Assembly (NCBI GenBank): GCA_963814975.1
Contig: CAWFFB010000015.1
Span: 186,001 to 250,000 of the forward strand
Source: CAVUXJ01 sp963814975
GTDB taxonomy: Bacteria; Acidobacteriota; Vicinamibacteria; Vicinamibacterales; CAVVIG01
Direction of reading: 5' to 3'
DNA: 64,000 nucleotides
Shown: positions 35,358 through 44,392 of the stretch, piece after piece
Numbering within the stretch: position 1 is the stretch's first letter
How the letters are laid out: each line of letters starts with the position of its first letter
The notes under the pieces: model-generated
What the model was told of the DNA's origin: nothing
The model's database searches: none
The model's input: only the letters and a program-made list of their open reading frames with translations
Made by a program: the position numbers and the translations under genes

Positions 35358-35979
35358 TGTACCAGAGGAGCAGGTAGCCTGCGACGATCGCCATAAGCGT
35401 TCCCCGTTCGCTGAACAGTGTCTCGCGCCATGAGAACGTCGGACGTGAGACGTGAGGGTTGAGACTGGCCGGCGACGCGAGGGGCCTCCATCGAGGCACC
35501 CGCGCCGCGTACTCCCGGTAGACGTCGCCGAGACGCTCCTCTAGCAGTCGCTCCTCCCATCGGACAATCGCGTGGTATTCGAGTGCGAGCAGCAGCGCGA
35601 TGGGCGGAATCAGCCAGAAGAGTCCCGCGCTCGCGGCAAATCCGACCCAGAGGCCGATGTTTCCGAGGTACAACGGGTTGCGTAGCCGCGCGAACGGGCC
35701 GGTGGCGACGAGTGGTCCAAGACGCTCGCTTCGGGTCCGCGAGACGACGCCGATATGACGCACCGCCCAAAGGCGAAGCAGTTCGCCAGCGGCGACCAAC
35801 GGCACCCCACTCCAGACAAGGAAGGAAGGTGAGAATGAAGGCGCAGGCAGGGCCACGAGAGCGAGAGCGATGGGAAGGGGCAACCAGGTCCGCTGTCTGA
35901 ACAGCCAACCCCCCATCCAAACGACCGCGTCTGGATCTTGCTGGTGGCTTTGAGGTTGCGAGCTCGAGGCGACGGTCAT
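35344..35979 (-). CDS. Isoprenylcysteine carboxyl methyltransferase-family membrane protein
   Basis: A 211-residue membrane protein with about five hydrophobic segments and the ICMT/PEMT motif RLRNPLYLGNIGLWVGF followed by EYHAIVRWEERLLEERLGDV, where Glu, Arg and the downstream E-E bind SAM. Such bacterial proteins methylate lipids or small hydrophobic acceptors; the substrate is unknown. Its last residues, YKSQV, come from the heptad array. Convergent with the glycosylase gene. Confidence 0.8.
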   Translation of the reverse strand: MTVASSSQPQSHQQDPDAVVWMGGWLFRQRTWLPLPIALALVALPAPSFSPSFLVWSGVPLVAAGELLRLWAVRHIGVVSRTRSERLGPLVATGPFARLRNPLYLGNIGLWVGFAASAGLFWLIPPIALLLALEYHAIVRWEERLLEERLGDVYREYAARVPRWRPLASPASLNPHVSRPTFSWRETLFSERGTLMAIVAGYLLLWYKSQV

Positions 35980-36031
35980 TGACGGGCGCCGCGAGTATAA
36001 CAGGGTGGGCCTATGCCGCCCTTCCAGCGCT

Positions 36032-36040
36032 TGATATAAT
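36032..36040 (+). promoter_or_regulatory. Extended -10 promoter for cysM
   Basis: TGATATAAT combines the TGn extension (36032-36034) with a perfect TATAAT (36035-36040). The cysM start codon is 28 bases downstream. No good -35 is needed with an extended -10. Probably drives the cysM-JAMM-CysO::MoeZ operon. Confidence 0.55.
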
Positions 36041-36067
36041 TCGGACTACAAAGGTCGCATATCGCCG

Positions 36068-37031
36068 ATGTCGTCTTCTCCCCCAACCTCCGCCCAGTCA
36101 CCTGCGGCTGGCCTGGCCGGCCGGTCCGCCTCGTCCGTGCTCGATCTGATCGGCCGCACGCCGCTCATCCGCCTGTGCCGTTTCGAGCGCGAGACGCCCG
36201 GCGTTGAGCTCTACGCGAAGGCCGAATGGCAGAATCCGGGCGGATCGGTGAAAGATCGCGCGGTCTCGCGGATGCTCGCGGACGGCGAAGCGTCTAGGCG
36301 ACTGAGGCCCGGGCAGACGATCGTGGATGCGACCTCAGGGAACACGGGGATCGCGTACGCCATGATCGGGGCCGCGCGCGACTACAAGGTGAAGCTGTGC
36401 CTGCCAGAAAATGCGAGCCCAGAGCGGAAGCTCATTCTCCGCGCGTTCGGGGCCGAGCTTCTTCTGACGAATCCGCTGGAGGGCACCGACGGTGCCATCA
36501 GGGAAGTGCGTCGGATAGTGGCGGCGGATCCAGGGCAATATTTCTATCCGGATCAGGTACAGCAATGACTCGAACTGGCGCGCGCATTTCGACACGACCG
36601 CGCCGGAGATCATCGAGCAGACCGGCGGAAGGATCACACATTTCGTGGCGGGGCTCGGGACGAGCGGCACATTCATGGGCACCGGCCGGGGCCTGCGGCG
36701 CTTCAGTCCGGCGATCAAGCTGTTCTCGTTTCAGCCCGATTCGCCCTTTCACGGGCTGGAGGGGCTGAAGCATATGGCGTCGGCGATGGTCCCGCCCATC
36801 TACGATCCGACGCTTGCCGACGAGGACTTGCGGGTCAGCACCGAGGCGGCCTACGCGATGGTCCGGCGGCTCGCCCGCGAGGAAGGATTGATGGTCGGTG
36901 TCTCGTCGGGCGCGGCGCTTGCGGCGACCCTCGACGTGGCGCGCCGTATCCGCGAAGGGGTGGTGGTCACGGTCTTTCCGGACGGGGCCGAAAAGTATTT
37001 GTCCGAGAAGTTCTGGACCGCCGATGAGTGA
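36068..37031 (+). CDS. cysM: Cysteine synthase, CysM type (frameshifted)
   Basis: This is a fold-type II PLP enzyme: VLDLIGRTPLIRLCRF, AEWQNPGGSVKDRAVSRMLA with the PLP lysine, DATSGNTGIAYAMIG and KLCLPENASPERKLILRAFG. After PDQ the frame shifts (one extra G near 36557) and continues YSNDSNWRAHFDTTAPEI, VAGLGTSGTFMGTGRGLR and GVSSGAALAATLDVARRI. Its neighbours match the mycobacterial CysM-CysO-Mec set, in which CysM uses phosphoserine and a protein thiocarboxylate as sulfur donor; that use is inferred from context. It overlaps the JAMM gene by 8 bp. Confidence 0.9.
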
Positions 37032-37482
37032 ACAACGGCTTCGACTGGGGGCCGGCGTTGGCGCGGCTGTGCGGCGCCATGGCGAGGAGACATACCCTCA
37101 CGAATGTTGTGGGGCACTGGTCGGCGTGCCCGGCCATGCGACGGCGGCCGTGATGCTGCCAAATACGACGGAAGAGGGCCCGAGGCGACGATTTCTGGTG
37201 CGGCCCTCGGACTACCGGTTCGCGGAGCAGCGCGCGAGCGAACTGGGCGGCGATCTCATCGGGTTTTATCATTCCCATCCCGATCATCCCGCGCGGCCGT
37301 CGCAGTTCGACCTCGATCATGCGTGGCCGACCTTCGCGTACGTGATCGTCGCGGTTGCAGCTGGAACCGCGCGGGACATGACGGTGTGGTACCTCAAAGA
37401 GGATCGAACTAGTTTCGAAGAAGGCGAGTTGAATGGCGACGAAAATCCTGATTCCGACGCCCCTGCGGCCTTACACGGATAA
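37024..37482 (+). CDS. mec: JAMM/Mov34 metalloprotease, Mec-like
   Basis: A 152-residue JAB1/MPN-domain protease: HGEETYPHECCGALVGVPGH with the catalytic Glu, and GFYHSHPDHPARPSQFDLDH, the complete H-x-H-P-x(6)-S-x2-D zinc motif. In the mycobacterial pathway Mec releases cysteine from the C-terminus of CysO. Its position between cysM and the CysO-like fusion fits this. It starts 8 bases before the cysM stop and overlaps the next gene by 50 bp, so the three are tightly coupled. Confidence 0.88.
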   Translation: MSEQRLRLGAGVGAAVRRHGEETYPHECCGALVGVPGHATAAVMLPNTTEEGPRRRFLVRPSDYRFAEQRASELGGDLIGFYHSHPDHPARPSQFDLDHAWPTFAYVIVAVAAGTARDMTVWYLKEDRTSFEEGELNGDENPDSDAPAALHG

Positions 37483-38917
37483 GAAGGACGCAGTCGAGGC
37501 CGAAGGCGCAACGGTCGGCGAGTTACTCGCCGACCTGACGAACAAGCACGGCGGGCTGAAGGCTCACCTGTATAACGAGCAGGGCAAGCTGCGCAGCTTC
37601 GTCAACGTGTACGTGAACGAAGAGGACATCCGCTACCTGCAGAAGGAGCAAACGCCGGTATCGCCCGGCGACACGGTCAGCATCATCCCGTCGGTCGCCG
37701 GCGGGGCACCGGCGACCGAGGACCTGCGGAGTGTGCGCCCCCAGGCGGATCGCGAGCCTCCCCAACTCACCAACGACGAGATCAAGCGCTACAGCCGGCA
37801 TTTGATCATGCCGGAAGTCGGCATGGACGGCCAGCGCAGGCTCAAAGCCGGCAAGGTGCTGTGCATTGGCGCGGGCGGGCTGGGGTCGCCTGCCGCGATG
37901 TATCTGGCGGCTGCGGGTGTCGGCACGATCGGCCTCGTCGACTTCGATGTCGTCGACTTCAGCAATCTGCAGCGCCAGATCATTCACGGCACTCCTGACG
38001 TGGGGCGTACCAAGCTCGACTCGGCCCGAGACCGGCTCCATGCGCTCAACCCGCATGTCGATATTCAAACGTACGAGACCGCGTTGTCGTCGGCGAATGC
38101 GTTGAGGTTGTTCGAGCCGTACGACGTGATCCTCGACGGCACAGACAACTTCCCGACACGATATCTGACCAACGATGCATGCGTCCTGCTCGGGAAGCCG
38201 AACGCCTACGGCAGCATTTTCCGCTTCGAGGGCCAGGCGTCCGTGTTCGCCACCAAGGGCGGTCCCTGCTATCGGTGCTTGTATCCGGAGCCGCCGCCGC
38301 CGGGGCTGGTACCGAGTTGCGCCGAAGGCGGCGTGCTCGGGGTGCTGCCGGGCGTCATCGGGGTCATTCAGGCGACTGAGGCCATCAAGCTGGTGACCGG
38401 GATCGGCGAGCCGCTGATCGGCCGGTTCCTGATTTACGACGCGCTCAAGATGCGGTTTCGTGAGTTGAGGCTTCAGAAGGATCCGGATTGCCCGGTATGC
38501 GGCACGCACCCCACCGTCACGAAGCTGATCGATTACGACCAGTTCTGCGGAATTCAACCGGCTACAGTCGAGAGCACCACCGTGAACACACCAGGCGACG
38601 CCCAGGAAATCACCTCGCTCGAGCTCAAACAGCGCGTGGACAAGGGGGACAAGCTGACGCTCGTCGACGTGCGGGAGCCTAACGAGTATCAAATCAACCG
38701 GATCCCCGGGACGGTACTGATTCCCTTGGGCGATATTCCTCGCCGGTACACCGAGCTCGACCCGAACGACGAGATCGTGGTGCACTGCAAAATGGGCGGA
38801 AGGAGCGCGAAAGCCGCGGATTTCCTTCGTTCCGTGGGGTTCAAGCGGGTCCTGAACCTGAAGGGCGGGATCCTGGATTGGATCGAGAAGGTCGATCCGA
38901 GCCAGCCGAAATACTGA
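37433..38917 (+). CDS. CysO/ThiS-like ubiquitin-fold domain fused to an E1-like adenylyltransferase and a rhodanese
   Basis: A 494-residue fusion. Residues 1-91 are a MoaD/ThiS-type beta-grasp domain ending in SIIPSVAGG, with the diglycine at 90-91. Residues 115-375 are a ThiF/MoeB/MoeZ E1: KVLCIGAGGLGSPAAMYLAA (ATP loop 146-151), DVVDFSNLQRQIIH, the zinc pairs CYRC (279, 282) and CPVC (353, 356), and PSCAEGGVLG. Residues 395-494 are a rhodanese with the active-site Cys at 452 in VHCKMGGRS. In mycobacteria CysO and MoeZ are separate proteins that make the thiocarboxylate used by CysM. Here the diglycine is internal, so it must be cut or used in a new way. Confidence 0.88.
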   Translation: MATKILIPTPLRPYTDKKDAVEAEGATVGELLADLTNKHGGLKAHLYNEQGKLRSFVNVYVNEEDIRYLQKEQTPVSPGDTVSIIPSVAGGAPATEDLRSVRPQADREPPQLTNDEIKRYSRHLIMPEVGMDGQRRLKAGKVLCIGAGGLGSPAAMYLAAAGVGTIGLVDFDVVDFSNLQRQIIHGTPDVGRTKLDSARDRLHALNPHVDIQTYETALSSANALRLFEPYDVILDGTDNFPTRYLTNDACVLLGKPNAYGSIFRFEGQASVFATKGGPCYRCLYPEPPPPGLVPSCAEGGVLGVLPGVIGVIQATEAIKLVTGIGEPLIGRFLIYDALKMRFRELRLQKDPDCPVCGTHPTVTKLIDYDQFCGIQPATVESTTVNTPGDAQEITSLELKQRVDKGDKLTLVDVREPNEYQINRIPGTVLIPLGDIPRRYTELDPNDEIVVHCKMGGRSAKAADFLRSVGFKRVLNLKGGILDWIEKVDPSQPKY

Positions 38918-38931
38918 GCTAATCCCCGATG

Positions 38932-38961
38932 TGTTAATATAGGACCCAAGCGGTCGGATAT
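38932..38961 (+). promoter_or_regulatory. isc promoter with an IscR type 1-like operator
   Basis: A 25-bp imperfect palindrome at 38937-38961, ATATAGGACC-CAAGC-GGTCGGATAT, has arms matching at 8 of 10 positions. It keeps the invariant ATA...GAC...GTC...TAT frame of the E. coli IscR type 1 site at identical spacing. It overlaps an extended -10 (TGTTAATAT, 38932-38940), the usual place for repression. The iscR start is 69 bases downstream. Strong sign of autoregulation by [2Fe-2S]-IscR. Confidence 0.7.
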
Positions 38962-39029
38962 CCTGGGCAGAACGCCACCGTGTCGTGGCGCCCGGGCGAC
39001 CTTCGGGAATTGACGCGATTACTAGAAGA

Positions 39030-39485
39030 ATGCTCAGGTTATCCAAGAAAGCGGACTACGCGTTGATGGCCATGAAACACCTGGCCTTGCTGGGCGATCA
39101 GGGGTCGTCGAGTGCCCGGGAGATTGCCGGGCAGTACGACATTCCCATCGAGCTGATGGCAAAAGTGCTGCAACGTCTGGTCCGACGGGGTTTGCTGACG
39201 TCCCATCAGGGCACGCGAGGCGGGTATCAGTTGGCGCGGGCGCCGCGCGGGATATCGGTGGCTGACGTCATCCAGGCAATCGACGGCCCGGTGACTGTCA
39301 CGGCGTGCTCGACCGACGAGGGGCCGTGCGAACAGTTCGAGAAGTGCAACGTCCGCGATCCGCTGTGGCGGGTGCGGGAGAAGATTCTGACTGCGCTCGG
39401 CGAATGCACGATCGCCGAGCTGGCGGCGGATACGCCGCCGGTTCCAGAGCCCACGCGTGCCGCGGTACTGCATACGCATCTGTGA
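39030..39485 (+). CDS. iscR: Rrf2-family iron-sulfur cluster regulator IscR
   Basis: A 151-residue Rrf2 regulator: MLRLSKKADYALMAMKHLAL, QYDIPIELMAKVLQRLVRRG, SHQGTRGGYQLARAPRGISV, and three cysteines in ACSTDEGPCEQFEKCNVRDP that would hold a [2Fe-2S] cluster. It controls the isc operon according to cluster demand. The ATG at 39030 gives the standard start. It is the first of eight isc genes in one direction, 7 bases before iscS, and an IscR-like operator lies just upstream. Confidence 0.93.
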   Translation: MLRLSKKADYALMAMKHLALLGDQGSSSAREIAGQYDIPIELMAKVLQRLVRRGLLTSHQGTRGGYQLARAPRGISVADVIQAIDGPVTVTACSTDEGPCEQFEKCNVRDPLWRVREKILTALGECTIAELAADTPPVPEPTRAAVLHTHL

Positions 39486-39492
39486 GTTGAGC

Positions 39493-40713
39493 ATGGCAAT
39501 CAAGCTTCCGATCTACATGGACTATCACGCCACGACCCCGGTCGACCCGCGCGTGGTCGAGGCGATGGTGCCGTACTTCACCGAGCACTTCGGGAATGCC
39601 GCGAGCCGCAACCATCCCTTCGGATGGGAGGCCGAGGAGGCCGTCGACCGGGCGCGCAAGCAGGTGGCCGATCTGATCGGCGCGAACCCCAAGGAAATCG
39701 TCTTCACCAGCGGCGCCACCGAATCCGACAATCTGGCGATCAAGGGCGTTGCCGAGATGTATCGCGAGAAGGGCAATCACATCATCACGGCCGTCACCGA
39801 GCACAAGGCCGTGATCGATACGTGCAAGCGTCTCGAAAAGGAAGGCTACCGGGTCACCTATCTGGCGGTGCAGAAGGACGGGCTCGTCAGCCTCGACGAT
39901 CTGCGGAACGCGATCACCGACAAGACCATTCTCATCACGATCATGACCGCCAACAACGAGATTGGCGTCGTGCAGCCGATCGCCGAAATCGGCGCGATCG
40001 CGAAGGAGAAGGGCATCCTCTTCCACACGGACGCCGTACAGGCGGTCGGCAAGATCCCGTTCAACGTCAACGACCTGAAGGTCGACATGGCGTCCATCAG
40101 CGCGCACAAGATGTACGGGCCGAAGGGCGTCGGGGCGCTGTACGTCCGCCGCCGCAACCCGCGCGTCCTGCTGTCACCTATCATCGACGGCGGCGGCCAC
40201 GAGCGCGGCATGCGGTCGGGCACGCTCAACGTCCCGGGCATCGTCGGCTTCGGGAAGGCTGCGGAGTTGTGCAGGCAGGAGATGGCGGCCGAAGCCGAGC
40301 GCCTGAAGGGTCTGTGCGAACGGCTGAACACGAAGCTGCACGAAGGGCTCGATGAGATCTACATCAATGGCTCAGTGACGCATCGACTGCCTCACAACCT
40401 GAACATCAGCTTCGCGTATGTCGAAGGCGAATCGCTCCTGATGGGCATCAACGACGTCGCGGTGTCGTCCGGGTCGGCATGTACCTCGGCGAGCCTCGAG
40501 CCGTCCTATGTGTTGAAGGCGCTCGGCGCCGGCGACGATCTGGCGCACTCGTCCATCCGGTTCGGTCTCGGCCGCTGGTCGACGGCGGAGGAAGTCGACT
40601 ACGTGGCGAACAAGCTCATCTCGGTGGTGACGCGGCTGCGCGAAATGTCGCCGCTGTACGAGCTGGCGAAGGAAGGCGTCGATCTGTCGACGATGCAATG
40701 GGAAGTTCACTAG
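39493..40713 (+). CDS. iscS: Cysteine desulfurase IscS
   Basis: A 406-residue PLP enzyme: IYMDYHATTPVDPRVVEAM, FTSGATESDNLAIKGVAEMY, FHTDAVQAVGKIPFNVN, DMASISAHKMYGPKGVGALY with the PLP lysine, and VAVSSGSACTSASLEPSYVL with the catalytic cysteine. It delivers persulfide sulfur to IscU and other acceptors. The ATG at 39493 lies 7 bases after the iscR stop with GAGTTGAG upstream. Most likely also the sulfur source for the nearby rhodanese fusion, by inference. Confidence 0.96.
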   Translation: MAIKLPIYMDYHATTPVDPRVVEAMVPYFTEHFGNAASRNHPFGWEAEEAVDRARKQVADLIGANPKEIVFTSGATESDNLAIKGVAEMYREKGNHIITAVTEHKAVIDTCKRLEKEGYRVTYLAVQKDGLVSLDDLRNAITDKTILITIMTANNEIGVVQPIAEIGAIAKEKGILFHTDAVQAVGKIPFNVNDLKVDMASISAHKMYGPKGVGALYVRRRNPRVLLSPIIDGGGHERGMRSGTLNVPGIVGFGKAAELCRQEMAAEAERLKGLCERLNTKLHEGLDEIYINGSVTHRLPHNLNISFAYVEGESLLMGINDVAVSSGSACTSASLEPSYVLKALGAGDDLAHSSIRFGLGRWSTAEEVDYVANKLISVVTRLREMSPLYELAKEGVDLSTMQWEVH

Positions 40714-40761
40714 AGACGCGATTGCCGCTTGCAGATCGCCAGCGGCTCATTGGAGATTGAA

Positions 40762-41226
40762 ATGGCTTACTCGAGCAAAGTGATCGACCACTACGAAAAC
40801 CCGCGCAATGTCGGCGCGCTGCCGAAGGAAGACCCGAACGTCGGGACGGGTCTGGTCGGGGCGCCCGAATGCGGCGACGTGATGAAGCTGCAGGTGAAGG
40901 TCAATCCGCAGACGGGCATCATCGACGACGCGAAGTTCAAGACGTTCGGCTGCGGGTCGGCGATTGCGAGTTCGAGCCTTGCCACCGAGTGGCTCAAGGG
41001 CAAGACCGTGGACGAGGCGCTCGCGATCAAGAACACCGACATCGTGAACGAGCTGAGCCTGCCGCCGGTGAAGATTCACTGTTCGGTCCTGGCCGAGGAC
41101 GCGATCAAGGCGGCGATCAGCGACTACAAGAAGAAGCAGGGTGCCAAGACGGCGACCGAGCAGGTAGCACGCGCAGCCGAGCGCGTAGGACAATCGATGC
41201 TTTCGGTGGTCGGTTCTCGCCGGTGA
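40762..41226 (+). CDS. iscU: Iron-sulfur cluster scaffold IscU
   Basis: A 154-residue scaffold: MAYSSKVIDHYENPRNVGAL, GAPECGDVMKLQV (first Cys and Asp), FKTFGCGSAIASSSLATEWL (second Cys), then LPPVKIHCSVLAEDAIKAAI with the LPPVK recognition loop for HscA and the third Cys. The C-terminus (from KKKQGAK) is about 20 residues longer than E. coli IscU. GGAG lies at good spacing before the ATG at 40762. Confidence 0.95.
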   Translation: MAYSSKVIDHYENPRNVGALPKEDPNVGTGLVGAPECGDVMKLQVKVNPQTGIIDDAKFKTFGCGSAIASSSLATEWLKGKTVDEALAIKNTDIVNELSLPPVKIHCSVLAEDAIKAAISDYKKKQGAKTATEQVARAAERVGQSMLSVVGSRR

Positions 41227-41266
41227 GGTCGAGAGCCGGCGCTGATCGCTGAGAGCTGATACCGAC

Positions 41267-41594
41267 ATGATTCAGATCAGTGAGACCGCGGCGCGACAGA
41301 TTCGCACGTTGATGGCCAAGCAAGGCCTCGACGAGGGCGGTCTGCGCGTCGGCGTCAAAGGTGGCGGGTGTTCGGGTCTGAGCTACACGTTCTCGTGGGA
41401 AAAGCAGCCGAGGCTCGGCGACGAGGTGTTCGACGGCCCGAACGAGTCGCAAGATTTTCGTCGACAAGAAGAGCCTGCTGTACCTGAACGGCACAGTCCT
41501 CGACTACGACACGAGCCTGATGAGCAAGGGGTTCGTGTTCAACAACCCGAACGCGAAGACGACCTGCGGCTGCGGCAGCTCGTTCGGCGCATAA
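41267..41594 (+). CDS. iscA: A-type iron-sulfur carrier IscA (frameshifted)
   Basis: The first frame reads MIQISETAARQIRTLMAKQG, then VGVKGGGCSGLSYTFSW with the first cluster Cys. After one indel near 41445-41452 the other frame gives KIFVDKKSLLYLNGTVLDYD, MSKGFVFNNPNAKTTCGCGS, ending SFGA-stop at 41594 with the CGCGSSF motif. It carries Fe-S clusters to targets. The full length (about 108 residues) is normal for the family. A 40-base repeat-rich spacer separates it from iscU. Confidence 0.88.
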
Positions 41595-41599
41595 GCAGT

Positions 41600-41697
41600 G
41601 TCAGGTCTCGATTCTCGAGCCTCAGGTCACACAGGGGTGGCCTCGTCGCCTTGCATTCTTGAGGATTTGAGACTTCGGACTTGAGGATTGAGACTTT
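41600..41697. repeat. Inverted heptad-type repeats between iscA and hscB
   Basis: The left part (about 41600-41632) contains AGGTCTCGATTCTCGAGCCT. The right part (about 41658-41695) contains TTTGAGACTTCGGACTTGAG and GATTGAGACTT, heptad-phased TTGAGGA/TTTGAGA/CTTCGGA/CTTGAGG/ATTGAGA. The two parts are partly complementary. It lies inside the isc operon between same-strand genes. Confidence 0.65.
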
Positions 41698-41707
41698 CAC
41701 GTTCCTT

Positions 41708-42405
41708 ATGTCTTCCCCAGCAACGGCTCCATCGCTTCAGATCTGCCGGAGCTGCGGCGGCGGCGCTCCGGTCGACGTGCATTTCTGCCCGCAGTGCACG
41801 AAGATTCTGACGCTCGGCCGACAGGGCGATTACTTCAGTTATCTCGGGAGTGCCCCGCAAGCTCAATCTCGACCATGGCGGATCTCGAACAGAAGTTTCG
41901 ATCGCTGAGCCGGCACTTTCATCCCGACTATTTTTACAACGCGACACCAACCGAACGGCGCGCAAGCCTGGAGCGCTCCTCGTATCTGAACGACGCATAC
42001 CGGACGCTGCGCCAGCCGATCGCGCGGATAGGGTACTTGCTGGAGCTCGAAGGGCTCGGCACCACCACGCCGGGCCATGCGTCCAATGAAGTGCCGCCCG
42101 CTCTTCTCGAAGAGGTGTTCGCGCTGAACGAGGAGCTCGATTCGGTTCGCGAGCTGCGCAATGCTGGCGCCTCCGCCGACGAGTGGAGGCGCCGCCTGGA
42201 GCGGGCGCGGAAGCCGATCGAAACAAAACGGGAGGAGCACGAAACGCACCTGCAGGAGCTCTCGGCGAAATGGGATGCGCTCCTGGATGCGGATGCGAGC
42301 GATGCCGAGCGCCGCGCGGTGCTTGGTGATCTGCGGGAGCGCATGCTCGAGCGGAACTACATCACCAACCTGCTGGCCGGCATCGAGAGGGAACTGACGC
42401 AATAA
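41708..42405 (+). CDS. hscB: J-domain co-chaperone HscB with N-terminal zinc ribbon (frameshifted)
   Basis: The N-terminal frame gives MSSPATAPSLQICRSCGGGA and DVHFCPQC, a CxxC-x11-CxxC zinc ribbon as in eukaryotic-type HscB, then DYFSYLG. Two indels, near 41850 and 41873, pass through PRKLNLD into ADLEQKFRSLSRHFHPDYFY, the J domain with its HPD motif, and NDAYRTLRQPIARIGYLLEL followed by the C-terminal helical IscU-binding domain. It stimulates HscA in cluster transfer from IscU. Total about 232 residues. Confidence 0.87.
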
Positions 42406-42411
42406 CGGATC

Positions 42412-42488
42412 GTTCTTCGTTCGGCGTTCTACGTTCGACGTGCGTAGAACGCAGAACGCAGAACGCAAACACAGAACGCAGAACGCAG
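42412..42488. repeat. Inverted heptad array (AGAACGC type) abutting the hscA start codon
   Basis: A left arm of degenerate reverse heptads (GTTCTTC, GTTCGGC, GTTCTAC, GTTCGAC; about 42412-42439) is followed directly by forward AGAACGC at 42446, 42453, 42460, 42473 and 42480, with one 6-base slip. The hscA ATG begins two bases after the last unit, so the array occupies the ribosome-binding region and no ordinary Shine-Dalgarno is present. Confidence 0.85.
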
Positions 42489-44392
42489 ATGAGCAAAGTC
42501 GTCGGAATAGACCTCGGCACCACCAACAGCCTCGTCGCCTACGTCAAAGACGGGGTGCCGGTCGTCATTCGGGACAAGAATGGCGACGCGCTCGTGCCGT
42601 CCGTGGTGTCGGTAACGGCGGATGACACGGTGTACGTCGGCCGCGAAGCGGAGCGTCGTCTGCTGACCGACGCGAGTCGAACCGTCTACTCGGTCAAACG
42701 GTTCATGGGCAAGGGGATTGAAGACGTGCGCGGAGAAACGCGGCACTTCCCCTTCCGTGTCGGGGGCGACGAAGGCGAGCGGCGGAGTCGTTCGCATCGG
42801 TCTCGGCGGGCGCGAGTTCACACCGCCCGAGATCTCCGCGTTCATTCTGCGAGAGCTGAAGCATCGGGCGGAGACGTTCTTTGCCGCCCAGGGGGAGGTC
42901 GAGCCTGACGTCGATCGGGCGGTGATCACCGTCCCCGCGTACTTCAACGACGCCCAGCGCACCGCGACGCGGGACGCGGGGCGCATCGCCGGCCTGGAGG
43001 TCCTTCGCATCATCAACGAGCCGACAGCGGCATCGCTGGCGTACGGCCTCGACAAGCGGCACGACGGCACCATCGCGGTCTACGACCTTGGCGGCGGCAC
43101 GTTCGACATCTCGATCCTCCGTGTCGAGGACGGCGTGTTCCAGGTGCTGTCGACCAACGGCGACACGCATCTGGGTGGTGACGACATCGACCTGCTGCTG
43201 ACCGAGCGGGTGCTTGCCGACCTCGACCACAGGCGGTCCGGTTGCAAGATCGGCCGAGGCGATCCAGGAGATTCGAAAGGCTGTCATTCGGGCGAAGGTG
43301 GAGCTGTCCGAGCACGAGGAGGCCCAGATTGCCGTGCGGCTGGACTCGACGCCCCCAGGCACGGGGCCGAGCGCAGAGCGAAGAGCCGGCACGCATATGG
43401 ACGTCTTCTGACGCGCGCTGAATTCGAAGCAGCTGATCGCGCCGATCATCGAGCGAACGCTCGGGCCGTGCCGTCAGGCGCTGACCGATGCGGGACTCGT
43501 CCCGGCGCAGATCGACGAGGTTGTGCTGGTCGGCGGGTCGACGCGCATCCCGCTCGTCCGCCGCCGCGTGGCCGAGTTGTTCGGCCGCCAACCGCACACC
43601 GAGCTGAATCCGGATGAAGTCGTGGCGCTCGGTGCGGCGGTCCAGGCCGACATTCTCGTGACTGGCAACCGCGACATGCTGCTTCTTGACGTGACGCCGC
43701 TCTCGCTCGGGATCGAGACGATGGGCGGCGTGACATCGAAGATCATCCTCCGCAATTCGACGATTCCCGCGACCGGCAGCGAGATGTTCACCACGGCCGT
43801 CGACAGCCAGACCGCGGTGGACATTCACGTGGTGCAGGGTGAACGCGAGCTGGTCGCCGACAACCGCTCGCTGGCCCGTTTCAAGCTGCGGGGCATTCCG
43901 CCGATGCCAGCCGGCCTGCCGCGCGTCCAGGTTCAGTTCCAGATCGACGCCAACGGCATCCTGAGCGTCCACGCCACCGAGCTGCGCACCGGGATCGAGC
44001 AGGCGATCGAGGTGAAGCCGTCGTATGGCCTGACGGACGAGGAAGTGGAGCGCATGCTGCTCGACTCCTTCGAGCACGCGGAAGCCGACTTCGCGGCGCG
44101 GCTGCTCATCGAGGCCCGGAACGAAGCCGAGTCGGTGATTGCGGCGACCGAGAAGGCTCTTCGCTCGCCCGAGTTCCCGGAGATCGCCAGGACCGAGCTG
44201 GGTGAGGGTGAACAGAAGCGCATCACCTCGGTGCTCGCCGGTCTGAAGATGGTGCTTGGCTCGGCCGACCGCGAGACGATTCAGAAGTGGACACATGCGC
44301 TGAACGATGCGACCAATCATCTTGCCGAAGTGACGATGAACCGATCCGTGCAGGCGGCACTGGCAGGGAGAAACGTCGACGATGTTAGTTGA
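42489..44392 (+). CDS. hscA: Hsp70-type chaperone HscA (several frameshifts)
   Basis: This is a DnaK-family ATPase: KVVGIDLGTTNSLVAYVKDG, then after an indel near 42775 VVRIGLGGREFTPPEISAFI, DRAVITVPAYFNDAQRTATR, IINEPTAASLAYGLDKRHDG and AVYDLGGGTFDISILRV. Further indels near 43235, 43385 and 43425 lead through AEAIQEIRKAVIRAKVELSE to LVGGSTRIPLVRRRVAELFG, then an uninterrupted substrate domain (DVTPLSLGIETMGGV onward). It binds the LPPVK loop of IscU. At least four indels in one chaperone gene with all domains present suggest assembly error. Confidence 0.87.
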
